Positions 38,779-47,600 of a DNA stretch of 64,000 nt are shown piece by piece. The position numbers and the translations under genes were made by a program. The stretch spans positions 1 to 64,000 of the forward strand of contig WBOU01000012.1 in the NCBI GenBank assembly GCA_009268125.1. The letters are read 5' to 3'. Below the pieces are notes generated by a model, which was given only the letters and a program-made list of their open reading frames with translations, searched no databases and was not told the DNA's origin. How positions within the stretch are numbered: the first letter of the stretch is position 1; each line of letters begins with the position of its first letter. Source of the stretch: Chloroflexia bacterium SDU3-3. GTDB taxonomy: Bacteria; Chloroflexota; Chloroflexia; Chloroflexales; Roseiflexaceae.

Positions 38779-39777
38779 ATGAGCACACGCACGCTTGGCT
38801 CGCTCTCGATCAGCGCCGAGGCGATCATCGATCTGCACGCCCTGAACAATGAGGGCGGCGAGGGCAACCAGATCCAGACCCGCATGGTGGAGGTGGTGAC
38901 CCGCGATACTGACGGCTCGCCGCGCGTGGAGAGCGTGAACGCCATCTCGGGCGATATGTTTAAGCACATCCAGGCCGACCACCTCTACCACATTGCGCAG
39001 GGCGATAGCGGCCTGCCGCTGTGCGCCGGGTGCGCCCGCTTCAACGCCAACCGCATTTCTAGCGACGAGAGCTTCCGCGCCTTCATCAACGGCGAGGACA
39101 AGAAGACCGCGCCCAATGCGGTGCAGGTGCTCGACCGGCTGCTCACCAGCTGCACCATCGACGATCTGGAGGGCAACCTGATCACCGAGGGCAAGCAGTC
39201 CACCCCGCGCAAGAGCGTGGTCGAGTTTGGCTGGGTGGTGGGCCGCCCCGACGCCACGCGCACCGGCCAGTACTTCCACGTGAAGTACAACCCCGCCCAG
39301 CGCGCCCAGGAGGATGACCGCTCCAGCAACCAGGGCCAGGCGATCTTCTACCGCCCGGCCAGCAGCGGCGTCTACGCGCTGGTGTGCCACCTGGAGCTAG
39401 GCCGGATCGGCTACAACGACATTAGCCAGCGCTACGCCATCGATGCCGAGCAGCAGCTGGCCCGCCACCAGGCCCTGCTGCGCAGCGTGCTCTACACCTT
39501 CATCCGCCCCAGCGGCGCGATGCGCAGCACCCAGCTGCCGCACCTAGTGGACATCCGCGGCGTGGTCTCGTGGAGCGCCGACAGCACGCCCGCGCCCACC
39601 TTCAGCGCTCTCAACCCCGATTTCGTCGACCAGAGCGAGCGGGTGATCGCGGCGCTCACGCGCGGTCAGCAGCAGCCTGCCTTGGCTTCAAAGCCCTTCA
39701 GCAGCTTCGCCGACCTCAGTGATGTGCTGGCCGAGCTGACCGAGACCAGCCGCCCGCTGCGCTACGCCGAGCGATAG
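38779..39777 (+). CDS. cas7: Cas7 backbone subunit (DevR/Csa2/Cst2-like)
   Basis: A 332-residue RAMP protein of the DevR-type Cas7 group. It begins with LGSLSISAEAIIDLHALNNEGGEGN, where the ALNN-G pattern is characteristic, and continues with VESVNAISGDMFKHIQADHL. A four-residue CAGC is found in LPLCAGCARFN. It ends with a FxSFADLSDVLAEL helix. Cas7 polymerises along the crRNA spacer in Cascade. The ATG has AAAGGAGC upstream, and cas5 follows 9 bp downstream. Confidence 0.87.
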   Translation: MSTRTLGSLSISAEAIIDLHALNNEGGEGNQIQTRMVEVVTRDTDGSPRVESVNAISGDMFKHIQADHLYHIAQGDSGLPLCAGCARFNANRISSDESFRAFINGEDKKTAPNAVQVLDRLLTSCTIDDLEGNLITEGKQSTPRKSVVEFGWVVGRPDATRTGQYFHVKYNPAQRAQEDDRSSNQGQAIFYRPASSGVYALVCHLELGRIGYNDISQRYAIDAEQQLARHQALLRSVLYTFIRPSGAMRSTQLPHLVDIRGVVSWSADSTPAPTFSALNPDFVDQSERVIAALTRGQQQPALASKPFSSFADLSDVLAELTETSRPLRYAER

Positions 39778-39786
39778 GAGCGCGCC

Positions 39787-40518
39787 ATGTGGATGATTGC
39801 CCGCTATCTCTCCACCAGCCTGTTCAGCCTGCGCCCCGCGCTGGCCACCGCCTCGGGCGCGCAGTCGCTGCTGGTGCCCACGGCCTACGCTATCAAGATG
39901 GCCCTGGCCGATGTGGCCTGCCGCCGCTACGGTGCGGCGGCGGGCGCGGCGTGGTGGCCGCAGATCCAGGCGCTCCAGGTGGCGCTGGATGTGCCGCCGG
40001 TGCTGGTGCTCAACAAGACCTTCATCAAGATCCAGCGGCCCACCCGCCTGAAGAAGAGCGACGAGCAGGAGGTGGCCGCCGCCAAGGCCGAGGGCGTTTT
40101 CCCAATGGGGCCGACCATCGCCTTCCGCGAGTTCGTGCAGTTTGGCGGCGAGCTGGGGGTGGCGCTGGGCGGCGCTGCCGACCTGCCGCTGGCCGAGCTG
40201 CTGCCGCAGATCAACTACTTCGGCAAGCGCGGCAGCTTCTTCCAGATCCAGGATCTGCCAGCACAGGCCGATGCGCTCGATGGCCGCTGGACGCCTATCA
40301 GCCAGCCGAGCGCCAGCTTCCCCCGCAATGGCACGCTGCAGGTGCTGGATGACTGCGGCCCGGGCCTGTCGTGGGAGCACGTCAACGTGTTTACCACCAA
40401 GTCGATCGGTCTGGGCGGGAAAGACCGCCTGCTGCACACCGTGGTGCTGCCCTACGAGCTGCGCCGCAGCAGCTATCGCTACACGCTCTACCAGCGGATC
40501 GCGCAGGAGGAGCCATGA
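39787..40518 (+). CDS. cas5: Cas5 subunit of Cascade
   Basis: A 243-residue RAMP protein. The short N-terminal strand (MWMIARYLSTSLFSLRPALA) and the run INYFGKRGSFFQIQDLPAQ are Cas5-like; the gene sits in the cas7-cas5-cas6 order. Cas5 caps the 5' handle of the crRNA. Start: ATG with AGGAGCGCGCC upstream. The stop overlaps the cas6 start (ATGA). Confidence 0.82.
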   Translation: MWMIARYLSTSLFSLRPALATASGAQSLLVPTAYAIKMALADVACRRYGAAAGAAWWPQIQALQVALDVPPVLVLNKTFIKIQRPTRLKKSDEQEVAAAKAEGVFPMGPTIAFREFVQFGGELGVALGGAADLPLAELLPQINYFGKRGSFFQIQDLPAQADALDGRWTPISQPSASFPRNGTLQVLDDCGPGLSWEHVNVFTTKSIGLGGKDRLLHTVVLPYELRRSSYRYTLYQRIAQEEP

Positions 40519-41498
40519 CTCTTACCACCTACCACCTGGAGTTTCGCGCCGTGGCCCGCACGCCGCTGGAGCTGGATGACCAGGCCGGGTCGCAGCTGCG
40601 CGGCGCGCTGGTGGGGGCGCTCTGGCAGCGCTTCTGCGCCAACCACCAGGCCCGCACCTGCGCCGAGTGCCCGCTGGCGGCGGCCTGCCCGGTGGCCGCG
40701 CTGATCGCCCCTATGCGCGCCGAGGGCGAGCCGGGCGGCGACCAGCGGCCCCGGCCCTACGTCACCCGCCCGCCCCAGGGCGGGCGCTACCGCCCCGGCG
40801 ACCCGCTGGCCTTCGGGCTGGCGCTGTTCGGCCCCGCCGCCCAGCTCTTCCCCTACGTGGTGATGGCCGCGCAGGGCGTGGAGCAGAGCGGCCTGGGCCG
40901 ACCGCTGGCGGCCAACGGCGGGCGGCGCGGCCTGATCCAGATCGACGAGATCGCGGCGGTCAGCCCGCTGGATGGGGCGCGGCAGCCGCTGCTGGCCAAG
41001 GGCGCGGGCATGGTGGCCAGCCCAGGCCTCGCGGTGGCGGCGGCGGATGTGGCGGCCTTCGCGGCCACGCTGCCCGCCCACGCGCTCACGCTCCAGTTCC
41101 TCACGCCGCTGCGCCTGATCGACGGCAAGCAGCTGGTCAAGCGCATCGCGCTGCGCCCGCTGGTGCAGCGCCTGATGCGGCGGCTCGACGACCTGTCGAT
41201 CGCCTATGGCGCGGGGCCGCTGGGCCTCGACTTCCGCGCGCTGCTGGATGTGGCCGAGCGCGCGGTGGTGATTGAGGACCGCACCCGCTGGGTGGATGTG
41301 GCCAGCTACTCGGCGCGGCAGGGTGGCCGCACGCCGATCGGCGGGCTGGTGGGCCAGGCCACCTTCGCGGGCGACCTTGCCCCGCTGCGCGAGCTGCTGG
41401 TGTGGGGCAGTCTGGTCCACATCGGCAAGAACGCGGTGAAGGGCGACGGCTGCTACCGCATCCTGGCCGACCAGCGGGCCTTGGCCGCCGCCCACTAG
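40515..41498 (+). CDS. cas6: Cas6 pre-crRNA endoribonuclease (cysteine-rich type)
   Basis: A 327-residue Cas6. A cysteine cluster near the N-terminus (Cys41, 49, 52, 58; CAECPLAAACP) and the long central section RYRPGDPLAFGLALFG are those of the Cas6 group labelled 'precrRNA processing endoribonuclease RAMP protein'. The C-terminus has the glycine-rich RNA-binding loop HIGKNAVKGDGCYRI. Cas6 should cut within each 37-nt repeat to leave an 8-nt 5' handle (expected ACTGAAAT). It overlaps cas5 by 4 bp and is the last gene of the effector operon. Confidence 0.88.
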   Translation: MTLTTYHLEFRAVARTPLELDDQAGSQLRGALVGALWQRFCANHQARTCAECPLAAACPVAALIAPMRAEGEPGGDQRPRPYVTRPPQGGRYRPGDPLAFGLALFGPAAQLFPYVVMAAQGVEQSGLGRPLAANGGRRGLIQIDEIAAVSPLDGARQPLLAKGAGMVASPGLAVAAADVAAFAATLPAHALTLQFLTPLRLIDGKQLVKRIALRPLVQRLMRRLDDLSIAYGAGPLGLDFRALLDVAERAVVIEDRTRWVDVASYSARQGGRTPIGGLVGQATFAGDLAPLRELLVWGSLVHIGKNAVKGDGCYRILADQRALAAAH

Positions 41499-41534
41499 CG
41501 GGCGGCGCTGCACCTTAACAACTTGCCTATTCTT

Positions 41535-41605
41535 TTTACCACGAAGGCGCGAAGGCGGGAGAACCGTTTACCACCAAGAAACCAAGGCACTAAAGAACAA
41601 GAAGG
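41535..41605. repeat. Dispersed repeat, family B
   Basis: TTTACCACGAAGGCGCGAAGG followed by a second unit TTTACCACCAAGAAACCAAGG, just behind cas6. A partial third unit (TATGAAGGCGCGAAGG) lies near 41957. Confidence 0.6.
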
Positions 41606-41614
41606 CTTGAACGT

Positions 41615-41945
41615 GTGTGGACCACCCCACCCACCTGGCCCATGCGGCGAAGGTGCCGCTCGTGCCAGCTGGCCATATGCACGAATACCAGCAGCCAGTT
41701 TGCAGCATAGGAACGCCCAACATTGGGGGTTCCAAGGGGGCGATGCCCCCTGGCGGGGTTCCGAGGGGCTGGCCCCTCGGCGCCGCCCGCGCAGGGCATC
41801 CACCCACCGAACACGTACCACCGCCATGGCTGATAGGAAATACCTCAAAAAAAGAGACCATGTGAGGGGCAACGCCCCCTGGTGGGGTTCCGAGGGGCTG
41901 GCCCCTCGGCGCCGCCCGCGCAGGGCATCCACCCACCGAACACGA
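41615..41945. repeat. Dispersed repeat, family A (one full, one partial copy)
   Basis: A full copy (41615-41815) runs CACCTGGCCCATGCGGCGAA, CATATGCACGAATACCAG, GGGGTTCC, the GGGGCTGGCCCC palindrome, GCGCCGCCCGCGCAGGGC and ATCCACCCACC. A second, partial copy (41847-41945) starts at the AGAGACCATGTGAGGGGC boundary and repeats only the palindrome half almost identically. Confidence 0.75.
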
Positions 41946-42069
41946 GGAACCGTTTCGTATGAAGGCGCGAAGGAGGAATGTGCAGCAAGATGCCAAGGGA
42001 GGAAAGAATGGCTTGGCCGCTATTTCCGCTGCTCTTCAACCTGTTCATTGCTAATAGCTGGTATTCTTG

Positions 42070-42258
42070 GTGATTAAGCTTCCGGTGATGGTGATTAAGC
42101 TTCCGGCGATGGTGATTAAGCTTCCGGCGATGGTGATTAAGCTTCCGGCGATGGTGATTAAGCTTCCGGCGATGGTGATTAAGCTTCCGGCGATGGTGAT
42201 TAAGCTTCCGGCGATGGTGATTAAGCTTCCGGTGATGGTGATTAAGCTTCCGGCGATG
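42070..42258. repeat. Minisatellite: nine 21-bp tandem units
   Basis: Nine head-to-tail copies of a 21-bp unit (GTGATTAAGCTTCC + GGYGATG). Only one position varies (T in copies 1 and 8, C in the rest), so expansion is recent. Because 21 is divisible by three, every frame stays open through it, giving heptapeptide repeats (e.g. MVIKLPA); no independent sign that it is translated. Confidence 0.9.
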
Positions 42259-42509
42259 GTGATGTCCGTTATTCAAAAAGATCCTAGCGTTTTTTGCGAT
42301 AGCCGGAAAGATCGCGCGGATGCGCGAAAGCAAACCGCAGAAACCCTGCTATCGCAGATCATCCCAGCGGGCTGCTCCCCCGCCGACACGGCCCCACCCG
42401 CAGCGGCCCGGCCCCGCCCAGCGCGACGGCCTGCTTTTCCCCCATCCGGCTCCTGACCTTCGGCGCAGGGTTGCGCACGGCCTCCGGCCAACATACAAAG
42501 GAGCAAGCG

Positions 42510-43526
42510 ATGTACCTGATCGTCGAGCAGCGCGGCGCGTTCGTGGCCAAGCACCAGGGGCGGCTGCGCGTGACCAAAGACAAGGAGCGGCTGGCCGAGG
42601 TGCCGCTGATGCACCTGGAGCAGGTGCTGATCTGTAGCGACGGCGTGGCCCTGAGCAGCGACGTGGTGCGGATCTGCGCCGAGGAGGGCATCCCGCTGCA
42701 CTTCCTGAACGGGCGCGACGGCAACGACTACGGCACCCTGTTCGCCAGCGGCCTCACCGGCATGGCGCTCACCAAGCGCGCCCAGCTGCGCGCCTACGAG
42801 GATGCGCGCGGCCTGGCGCTGGCCAAGGCCTTCGCGCGCGGCAAGATCCAGAGCCAGGCCAACATGCTGCGCTACGCCGCCAAGTACCGCCGCGAGAGCG
42901 ACCCCGCCGCGCACGCCGCGCTCACCGCCGCCGCCGCCGAGGTGCTCGACACCCTGCCCGCGCTCGACCGCGTGGCGGGCGTGGTGGATGAGGCCACCCG
43001 CTCGGCGGTGATGGGGGCCGAGGGCCGCGCGGCGGCGCGCTACTGGGCCGCCGTGGCCCAGCTCATCCCACCCGAGCTGGCCTGGCCCGGGCGCGAAACC
43101 CAGGGCGCGACCGACCGCTTCAACCAGGCCCTCAACTACGGCTACGCCGTGCTGCGCGCCCAGGTGCGCGTGGCCCTGCTGCTGGCCGGGCTAGAGCCGA
43201 ACGCGGGCTTCCTGCACGCCGACCGCCCCGGCAAGCCCAGCCTCAGCCTCGACCTGATCGAGGAGTTCCGCCAGCCGGTGGTGGACCGCACCCTGATCGG
43301 GCTGGTGAACCGTGGCGCGGAGCTGGCCCAGCAGGAGGATGGCGGGCTGGACGCGGCCACCCGCCGCCGGATCGCCGAGAAGGTGCTGGAGCGGATGGAC
43401 AGCAGCGAGCTGTTCGAGGCCAAGCGCCAGCCGCTGCGCCACATCCTGCAGCTGCAGGCGCGGCATATCGCCACCTACGTGCGCGGCGAGCGGGGCGAGT
43501 ACGCGCCGTTCGTGATGGGGTGGTGA
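42510..43526 (+). CDS. cas1: Cas1 integrase
   Basis: A 338-residue Cas1. N-terminal beta domain MYLIVEQRGAFVAKHQGRL, then the helical catalytic domain with MGAEGRAAARYW (Glu), LNYGYAVLRAQV, and GLEPNAGFLHADRPGKPSLSLDLIEEFR (His and Asp). These are the three metal-binding positions of the family. Cas1 with Cas2 integrates new spacers at the leader end. The ATG at 42510 has AAAGGAGC upstream. It is separated from cas6 by ~1 kb of repeats, so the adaptation genes probably have their own promoter. Confidence 0.95.
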   Translation: MYLIVEQRGAFVAKHQGRLRVTKDKERLAEVPLMHLEQVLICSDGVALSSDVVRICAEEGIPLHFLNGRDGNDYGTLFASGLTGMALTKRAQLRAYEDARGLALAKAFARGKIQSQANMLRYAAKYRRESDPAAHAALTAAAAEVLDTLPALDRVAGVVDEATRSAVMGAEGRAAARYWAAVAQLIPPELAWPGRETQGATDRFNQALNYGYAVLRAQVRVALLLAGLEPNAGFLHADRPGKPSLSLDLIEEFRQPVVDRTLIGLVNRGAELAQQEDGGLDAATRRRIAEKVLERMDSSELFEAKRQPLRHILQLQARHIATYVRGERGEYAPFVMGW

Positions 43527-43529
43527 GCC

Positions 43530-43796
43530 ATGCGCTGCCTGCTGATCTACGACATCCCGCACGACGGCCTGCGGCAGAAGGTGGCCGACGCCTGCCTCGA
43601 CTTCGGCCTGCAGCGCGTGCAGTACAGCGCCTTCCTGGGCGACCTCTCGCGCACGCACCAGCGCGCGCTGTTCCGCGAGATCCAGCGGCGGCTGGGGCGC
43701 GGCGCGGCCAACGTGCAGCTCTTCCCGCTGGATGATGCCAGCTGGCAGGCCCGCCGCGTGATCGCCCAGGTTGGGCAGGGGGGCGGCGATGCCTGA
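43530..43796 (+). CDS. cas2: Cas2
   Basis: An 88-residue Cas2 with the ferredoxin-like start CLLIYDIPHDGLRQKVADAC (conserved Asp) and GLQRVQYSAFLGDLS. It starts 3 bp after cas1 and its last codons overlap the cas4 start. It bridges two Cas1 dimers in the spacer integration complex. Confidence 0.95.
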   Translation: MRCLLIYDIPHDGLRQKVADACLDFGLQRVQYSAFLGDLSRTHQRALFREIQRRLGRGAANVQLFPLDDASWQARRVIAQVGQGGGDA

Positions 43797-44388
43797 CATG
43801 CTGTGCGAGGTGACCGACCTGAAGCAGTGGAGCTACTGCGCGCGCGTGGTGTTCTACCGCTACTGCATGCCGGATGTGCGCCCGGTCACGGCGCTGATGC
43901 GCAGCGGCATCGAGCGCCACCGCGAGGAGGCCACCCGCGAGGAGCGGCGCTCGCTGCGCACCTACGGCCTGTCCGAGGGCGAGCGCCACTACGATCTGGC
44001 GCTGCGCTCCGAGTCGCTGGGCCTGAGCGGGCGGCTCGACCTGGCCATCGCCGCGCCGGGGCGAGATGCGCCGGGGGCCGAGGCGCTGGTGGTGGAGTAC
44101 AAGGACAGCGAGGATGTGCTGCGGCCCCACTTCGCGCTCCAGCTGGCCGCCTACGCGCTGCTGCTGGAGGAGGCCTGGGGGCTGCCGGTGCGGCGCGGCT
44201 TCCTCTACAGCATCCCGCTGCGCAAGGCCGAGCCGGTGGCTGTCACGCGGACGCTGCGCGAGAAGGCGCGGCAGGCGGCGCTGGCCATGCGCGCGGCCAT
44301 CGACGGCGAGCAGACCCCGCCGCCGCCCAAGCGCCGCAGCCCCTGCGTCAGCTGCGAGTTCCGCCGCTTCTGCAACGACGTGGTCTGA
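43789..44388 (+). CDS. cas4: Cas4 exonuclease
   Basis: A 199-residue RecB-like nuclease. It has an N-terminal Cys in QWSYCARVVFYRY, nuclease motifs GLSGRLDLAI and VVEYKDS (Asp, Glu, Lys) and QLAAYALLLEE. The three C-terminal Fe-S cysteines are in SPCVSCEFRRFCN. Cas4 trims prespacers and selects those with a PAM. It overlaps cas2 by 8 bp. The order cas1-cas2-cas4 is unusual, since cas4 more often precedes cas1. Confidence 0.92.
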   Translation: MPDMLCEVTDLKQWSYCARVVFYRYCMPDVRPVTALMRSGIERHREEATREERRSLRTYGLSEGERHYDLALRSESLGLSGRLDLAIAAPGRDAPGAEALVVEYKDSEDVLRPHFALQLAAYALLLEEAWGLPVRRGFLYSIPLRKAEPVAVTRTLREKARQAALAMRAAIDGEQTPPPPKRRSPCVSCEFRRFCNDVV

Positions 44389-44679
44389 GAGGGGCAGAAA
44401 GCGCCGCTGTGGCGGGGCGGCTCGCAAACCGCCGCCGTCGCGCCGTTTTATATGGGAGAGCGCTGCGGGCTGTCGGCCTTTCTGCGCAGCTTTACCGCGT
44501 GGGGATGGCCGATAGCCTAGCTCGCAACTTGACACGGTTTTGGCGCAAAAGGTGAGTTTCGGAGAGAGGGGAAAAGAAGGCCGTTGATCGTTTGGTGCCG
44601 ACCTGCTAGAATGGGCCAGGAGCGGCGATCCGGCCCATTTCCGACCTCATCTGTGCCTTGGCCACGAAGAAAAGGCTGG
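44389..44679 (+). promoter_or_regulatory. CRISPR leader with promoter
   Basis: The 291-bp gap between cas4 and the first repeat. TTGATC (44584-44589) and TAGAAT (44607-44612, preceded by TGC) are 17 bp apart, a good promoter pointing into the array, with transcription expected to begin near 44619. ATGGGCC (44611) and GGCCCAT (44633) form an inverted repeat around the start site. The array-proximal repeats are all identical, consistent with a leader here. Confidence 0.7.
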
Positions 44680-47600
44680 CTTCCCAACCCATCGGCTCAC
44701 GATTGAGCACTGAAATAGCAACCCCGCCACGGCGGGCTGGGTCGCGCTCACCCTTCCCAACCCATCGGCTCACGATTGAGCACTGAAATCGAAAAAGGGA
44801 AAATGCGACAAAGCGTTCTTTTATTTCTTCCCAACCCATCGGCTCACGATTGAGCACTGAAATGGCGGCTACGTCGACGACCTCGACAACCTGGACGACT
44901 TCCCAACCCATCGGCTCACGATTGAGCACTGAAATACCGGGGCCACGGCCACATGGAGCCGCGCCTCTGGCTTCCCAACCCATCGGCTCACGATTGAGCA
45001 CTGAAATTGCGGCAGGACGTGCGGCACATCGGAGATCGGATATCTTCCCAACCCATCGGCTCACGATTGAGCACTGAAATAGCGATCTGGTAGCGGTACT
45101 TTTTAATGAGATCGACTTCCCAACCCATCGGCTCACGATTGAGCACTGAAATACTTGCGACTCAGATCCACCCAGCGCTGCGCCGACTTCCCAACCCATC
45201 GGCTCACGATTGAGCACTGAAATGCGCTGTGTTGATCAGTCCTTGGCGATGCTGGGATTCTTCCCAACCCATCGGCTCACGATTGAGCACTGAAATTCGT
45301 GCTGGTGGGATACGCGCCAGAGTACGACGGCGTCTTCCCAACCCATCGGCTCACGATTGAGCACTGAAATACGCCAGCCGCCAGGCCGCTGGCAAGAACC
45401 AAAGACTTCCCAACCCATCGGCTCACGATTGAGCACTGAAATTCGACCGTGGGGGCGATGTGCGTGTACCCGAGGACTTCCCAACCCATCGGCTCACGAT
45501 TGAGCACTGAAATGGCCAGCATGCCTATCCGAGTCCAATACCGGATCACTTCCCAACCCATCGGCTCACGATTGAGCACTGAAATAGCTGGCCGCTGGCC
45601 ACGTGCTCCACGCGAGCGGCTTCCCAACCCATCGGCTCACGATTGAGCACTGAAATATGTGGGGGTGATCCGGTTCCCCTGGGGGTCAAACCCTTCCCAA
45701 CCCATCGGCTCACGATTGAGCACTGAAATAGGTATGATAAATGGATAGAGGAAACACGCGAGGATAACTTCCCAACCCATCGGCTCACGATTGAGCACTG
45801 AAATAGGGCTGCCGCGTGGCGAAGGCGAACCGCTGCTGTCTTCCCAACCCATCGGCTCACGATTGAGCACTGAAATCGCTTCAGCTTGCCCCACACGCGG
45901 AGGCCGACAGCTTCCCAACCCATCGGCTCACGATTGAGCACTGAAATGGCAGACCGATGCAGACGAGCGGCGGCTGCGCATCGCTTCCCAACCCATCGGC
46001 TCACGATTGAGCACTGAAATAGCCTGGCCGAGACGCGCCAGGAGCTGTTCGAGAGCTTCCCAACCCATCGGCTCACGATTGAGCACTGAAATATGAAGAC
46101 AAGACCGTTCTCTGTTTCTGCAACATCTTCCCAACCCATCGGCTCACGATTGAGCACTGAAATACACGACCCCATCGCCGAACAGGCAGTTATCGGCCTT
46201 CCCAACCCATCGGCTCACGATTGAGCACTGAAATTTCCTCGAAGAGCTGCTGCTCGCGCCCTGCGAGGGCTTCCCAACCCATCGGCTCACGATTGAGCAC
46301 TGAAATTTGGCGGCGCAGCACCTCCGCCACCACCGGTATCTCCTTCCCAACCCATCGGCTCACGATTGAGCACTGAAATAGCGCTGGCCAGGGCCTTTGT
46401 CGTCGCAGCGTGGGCCTTCCCAACCCATCGGCTCACGATTGAGCACTGAAATATGGGCTTGGGCGCTGGGTCATCCTGTGCGGGCGGCTCTTCCCAACCC
46501 ATCGGCTCACGATTGAGCACTGAAATCGCGCCGAATCGCGAACGATCCGGCTAGGTCGGGTCCTTCCCAACCCATCGGCTCACGATTGAGCACTGAAATT
46601 CGGCTCCGTCGACCACATAGCGCTCGACCGTGCGGACTTCCCAACCCATCGGCTCACGATTGAGCACTGAAATGCCGAGGGCGCGGGGCCGGGCGCGGGC
46701 AACGGGTCGCTTCCCAACCCATCGGCTCACGATTGAGCACTGAAATACACACTACCTGAACCTGATGGGGTCGATCACTCCCACTTCCCAACCCATCGGC
46801 TCACGATTGAGCACTGAAATTGGCCCTGGCCCCAGACAGCCGCGCCATCTCGCTGCCTTCCCAACCCATCGGCTCACGATTGAGCACTGAAATCTCGAAG
46901 GTGCTCTCGGGCGAGCGGGATGGCGTGTACTTCCCAACCCATCGGCTCACGATTGAGCACTGAAATAGCACAGGGAATATGTATAGGCGGATTGGGGCGC
47001 TACTTCCCAACCCATCGGCTCACGATTGAGCACTGAAATTGATGTTGAGCTTCCGGTTTGGCTTCACATTCGGGCTTCCCAACCCATCGGCTCACGATTG
47101 AGCACTGAAATGAGCAGCGGCCCGATGGGTCGCCGCTGCAGGTCGGCTTCCCAACCCATCGGCTCACGATTGAGCACTGAAATCCCGGATTCCAGAGAAC
47201 CAACGGTGCGTCGGGGCCATACTTCCCAACCCATCGGCTCACGATTGAGCACTGAAATAGGCTGCGCAGATCAGCGGGGTCGGTGGCGAGGTCTTCCCAA
47301 CCCATCGGCTCACGATTGAGCACTGAAATCGGCTGGCCAGACAGCGGGCTTGCTGGGCGGGCTGGCTTCCCAACCCATCGGCTCACGATTGAGCACTGAA
47401 ATTGATACCGAAGGCAGAGGCAGACCGGCTGTACCAACTTCCCAACCCATCGGCTCACGATTGAGCACTGAAATTCCTCCATCACGTTGTCAATGATGAC
47501 CGGGATGCGCCTTCCCAACCCATCGGCTCACGATTGAGCACTGAAATACGGCGGAGGATGGCCAGATGCCCGACGAGGTGCCCGCTTCCCAACCCATCGG

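Noticed and set aside
42067-42456. A repeat protein of MVIKLPA heptads
   Set aside because: Open only because the 21-bp minisatellite is a multiple of three; no ribosome binding site, and the remainder matches no family.
44529-44560. TTGACA in the CRISPR leader as a promoter -35
   Set aside because: No -10-like sequence lies 16-18 bp downstream; TTGATC/TAGAAT further on is a better promoter.
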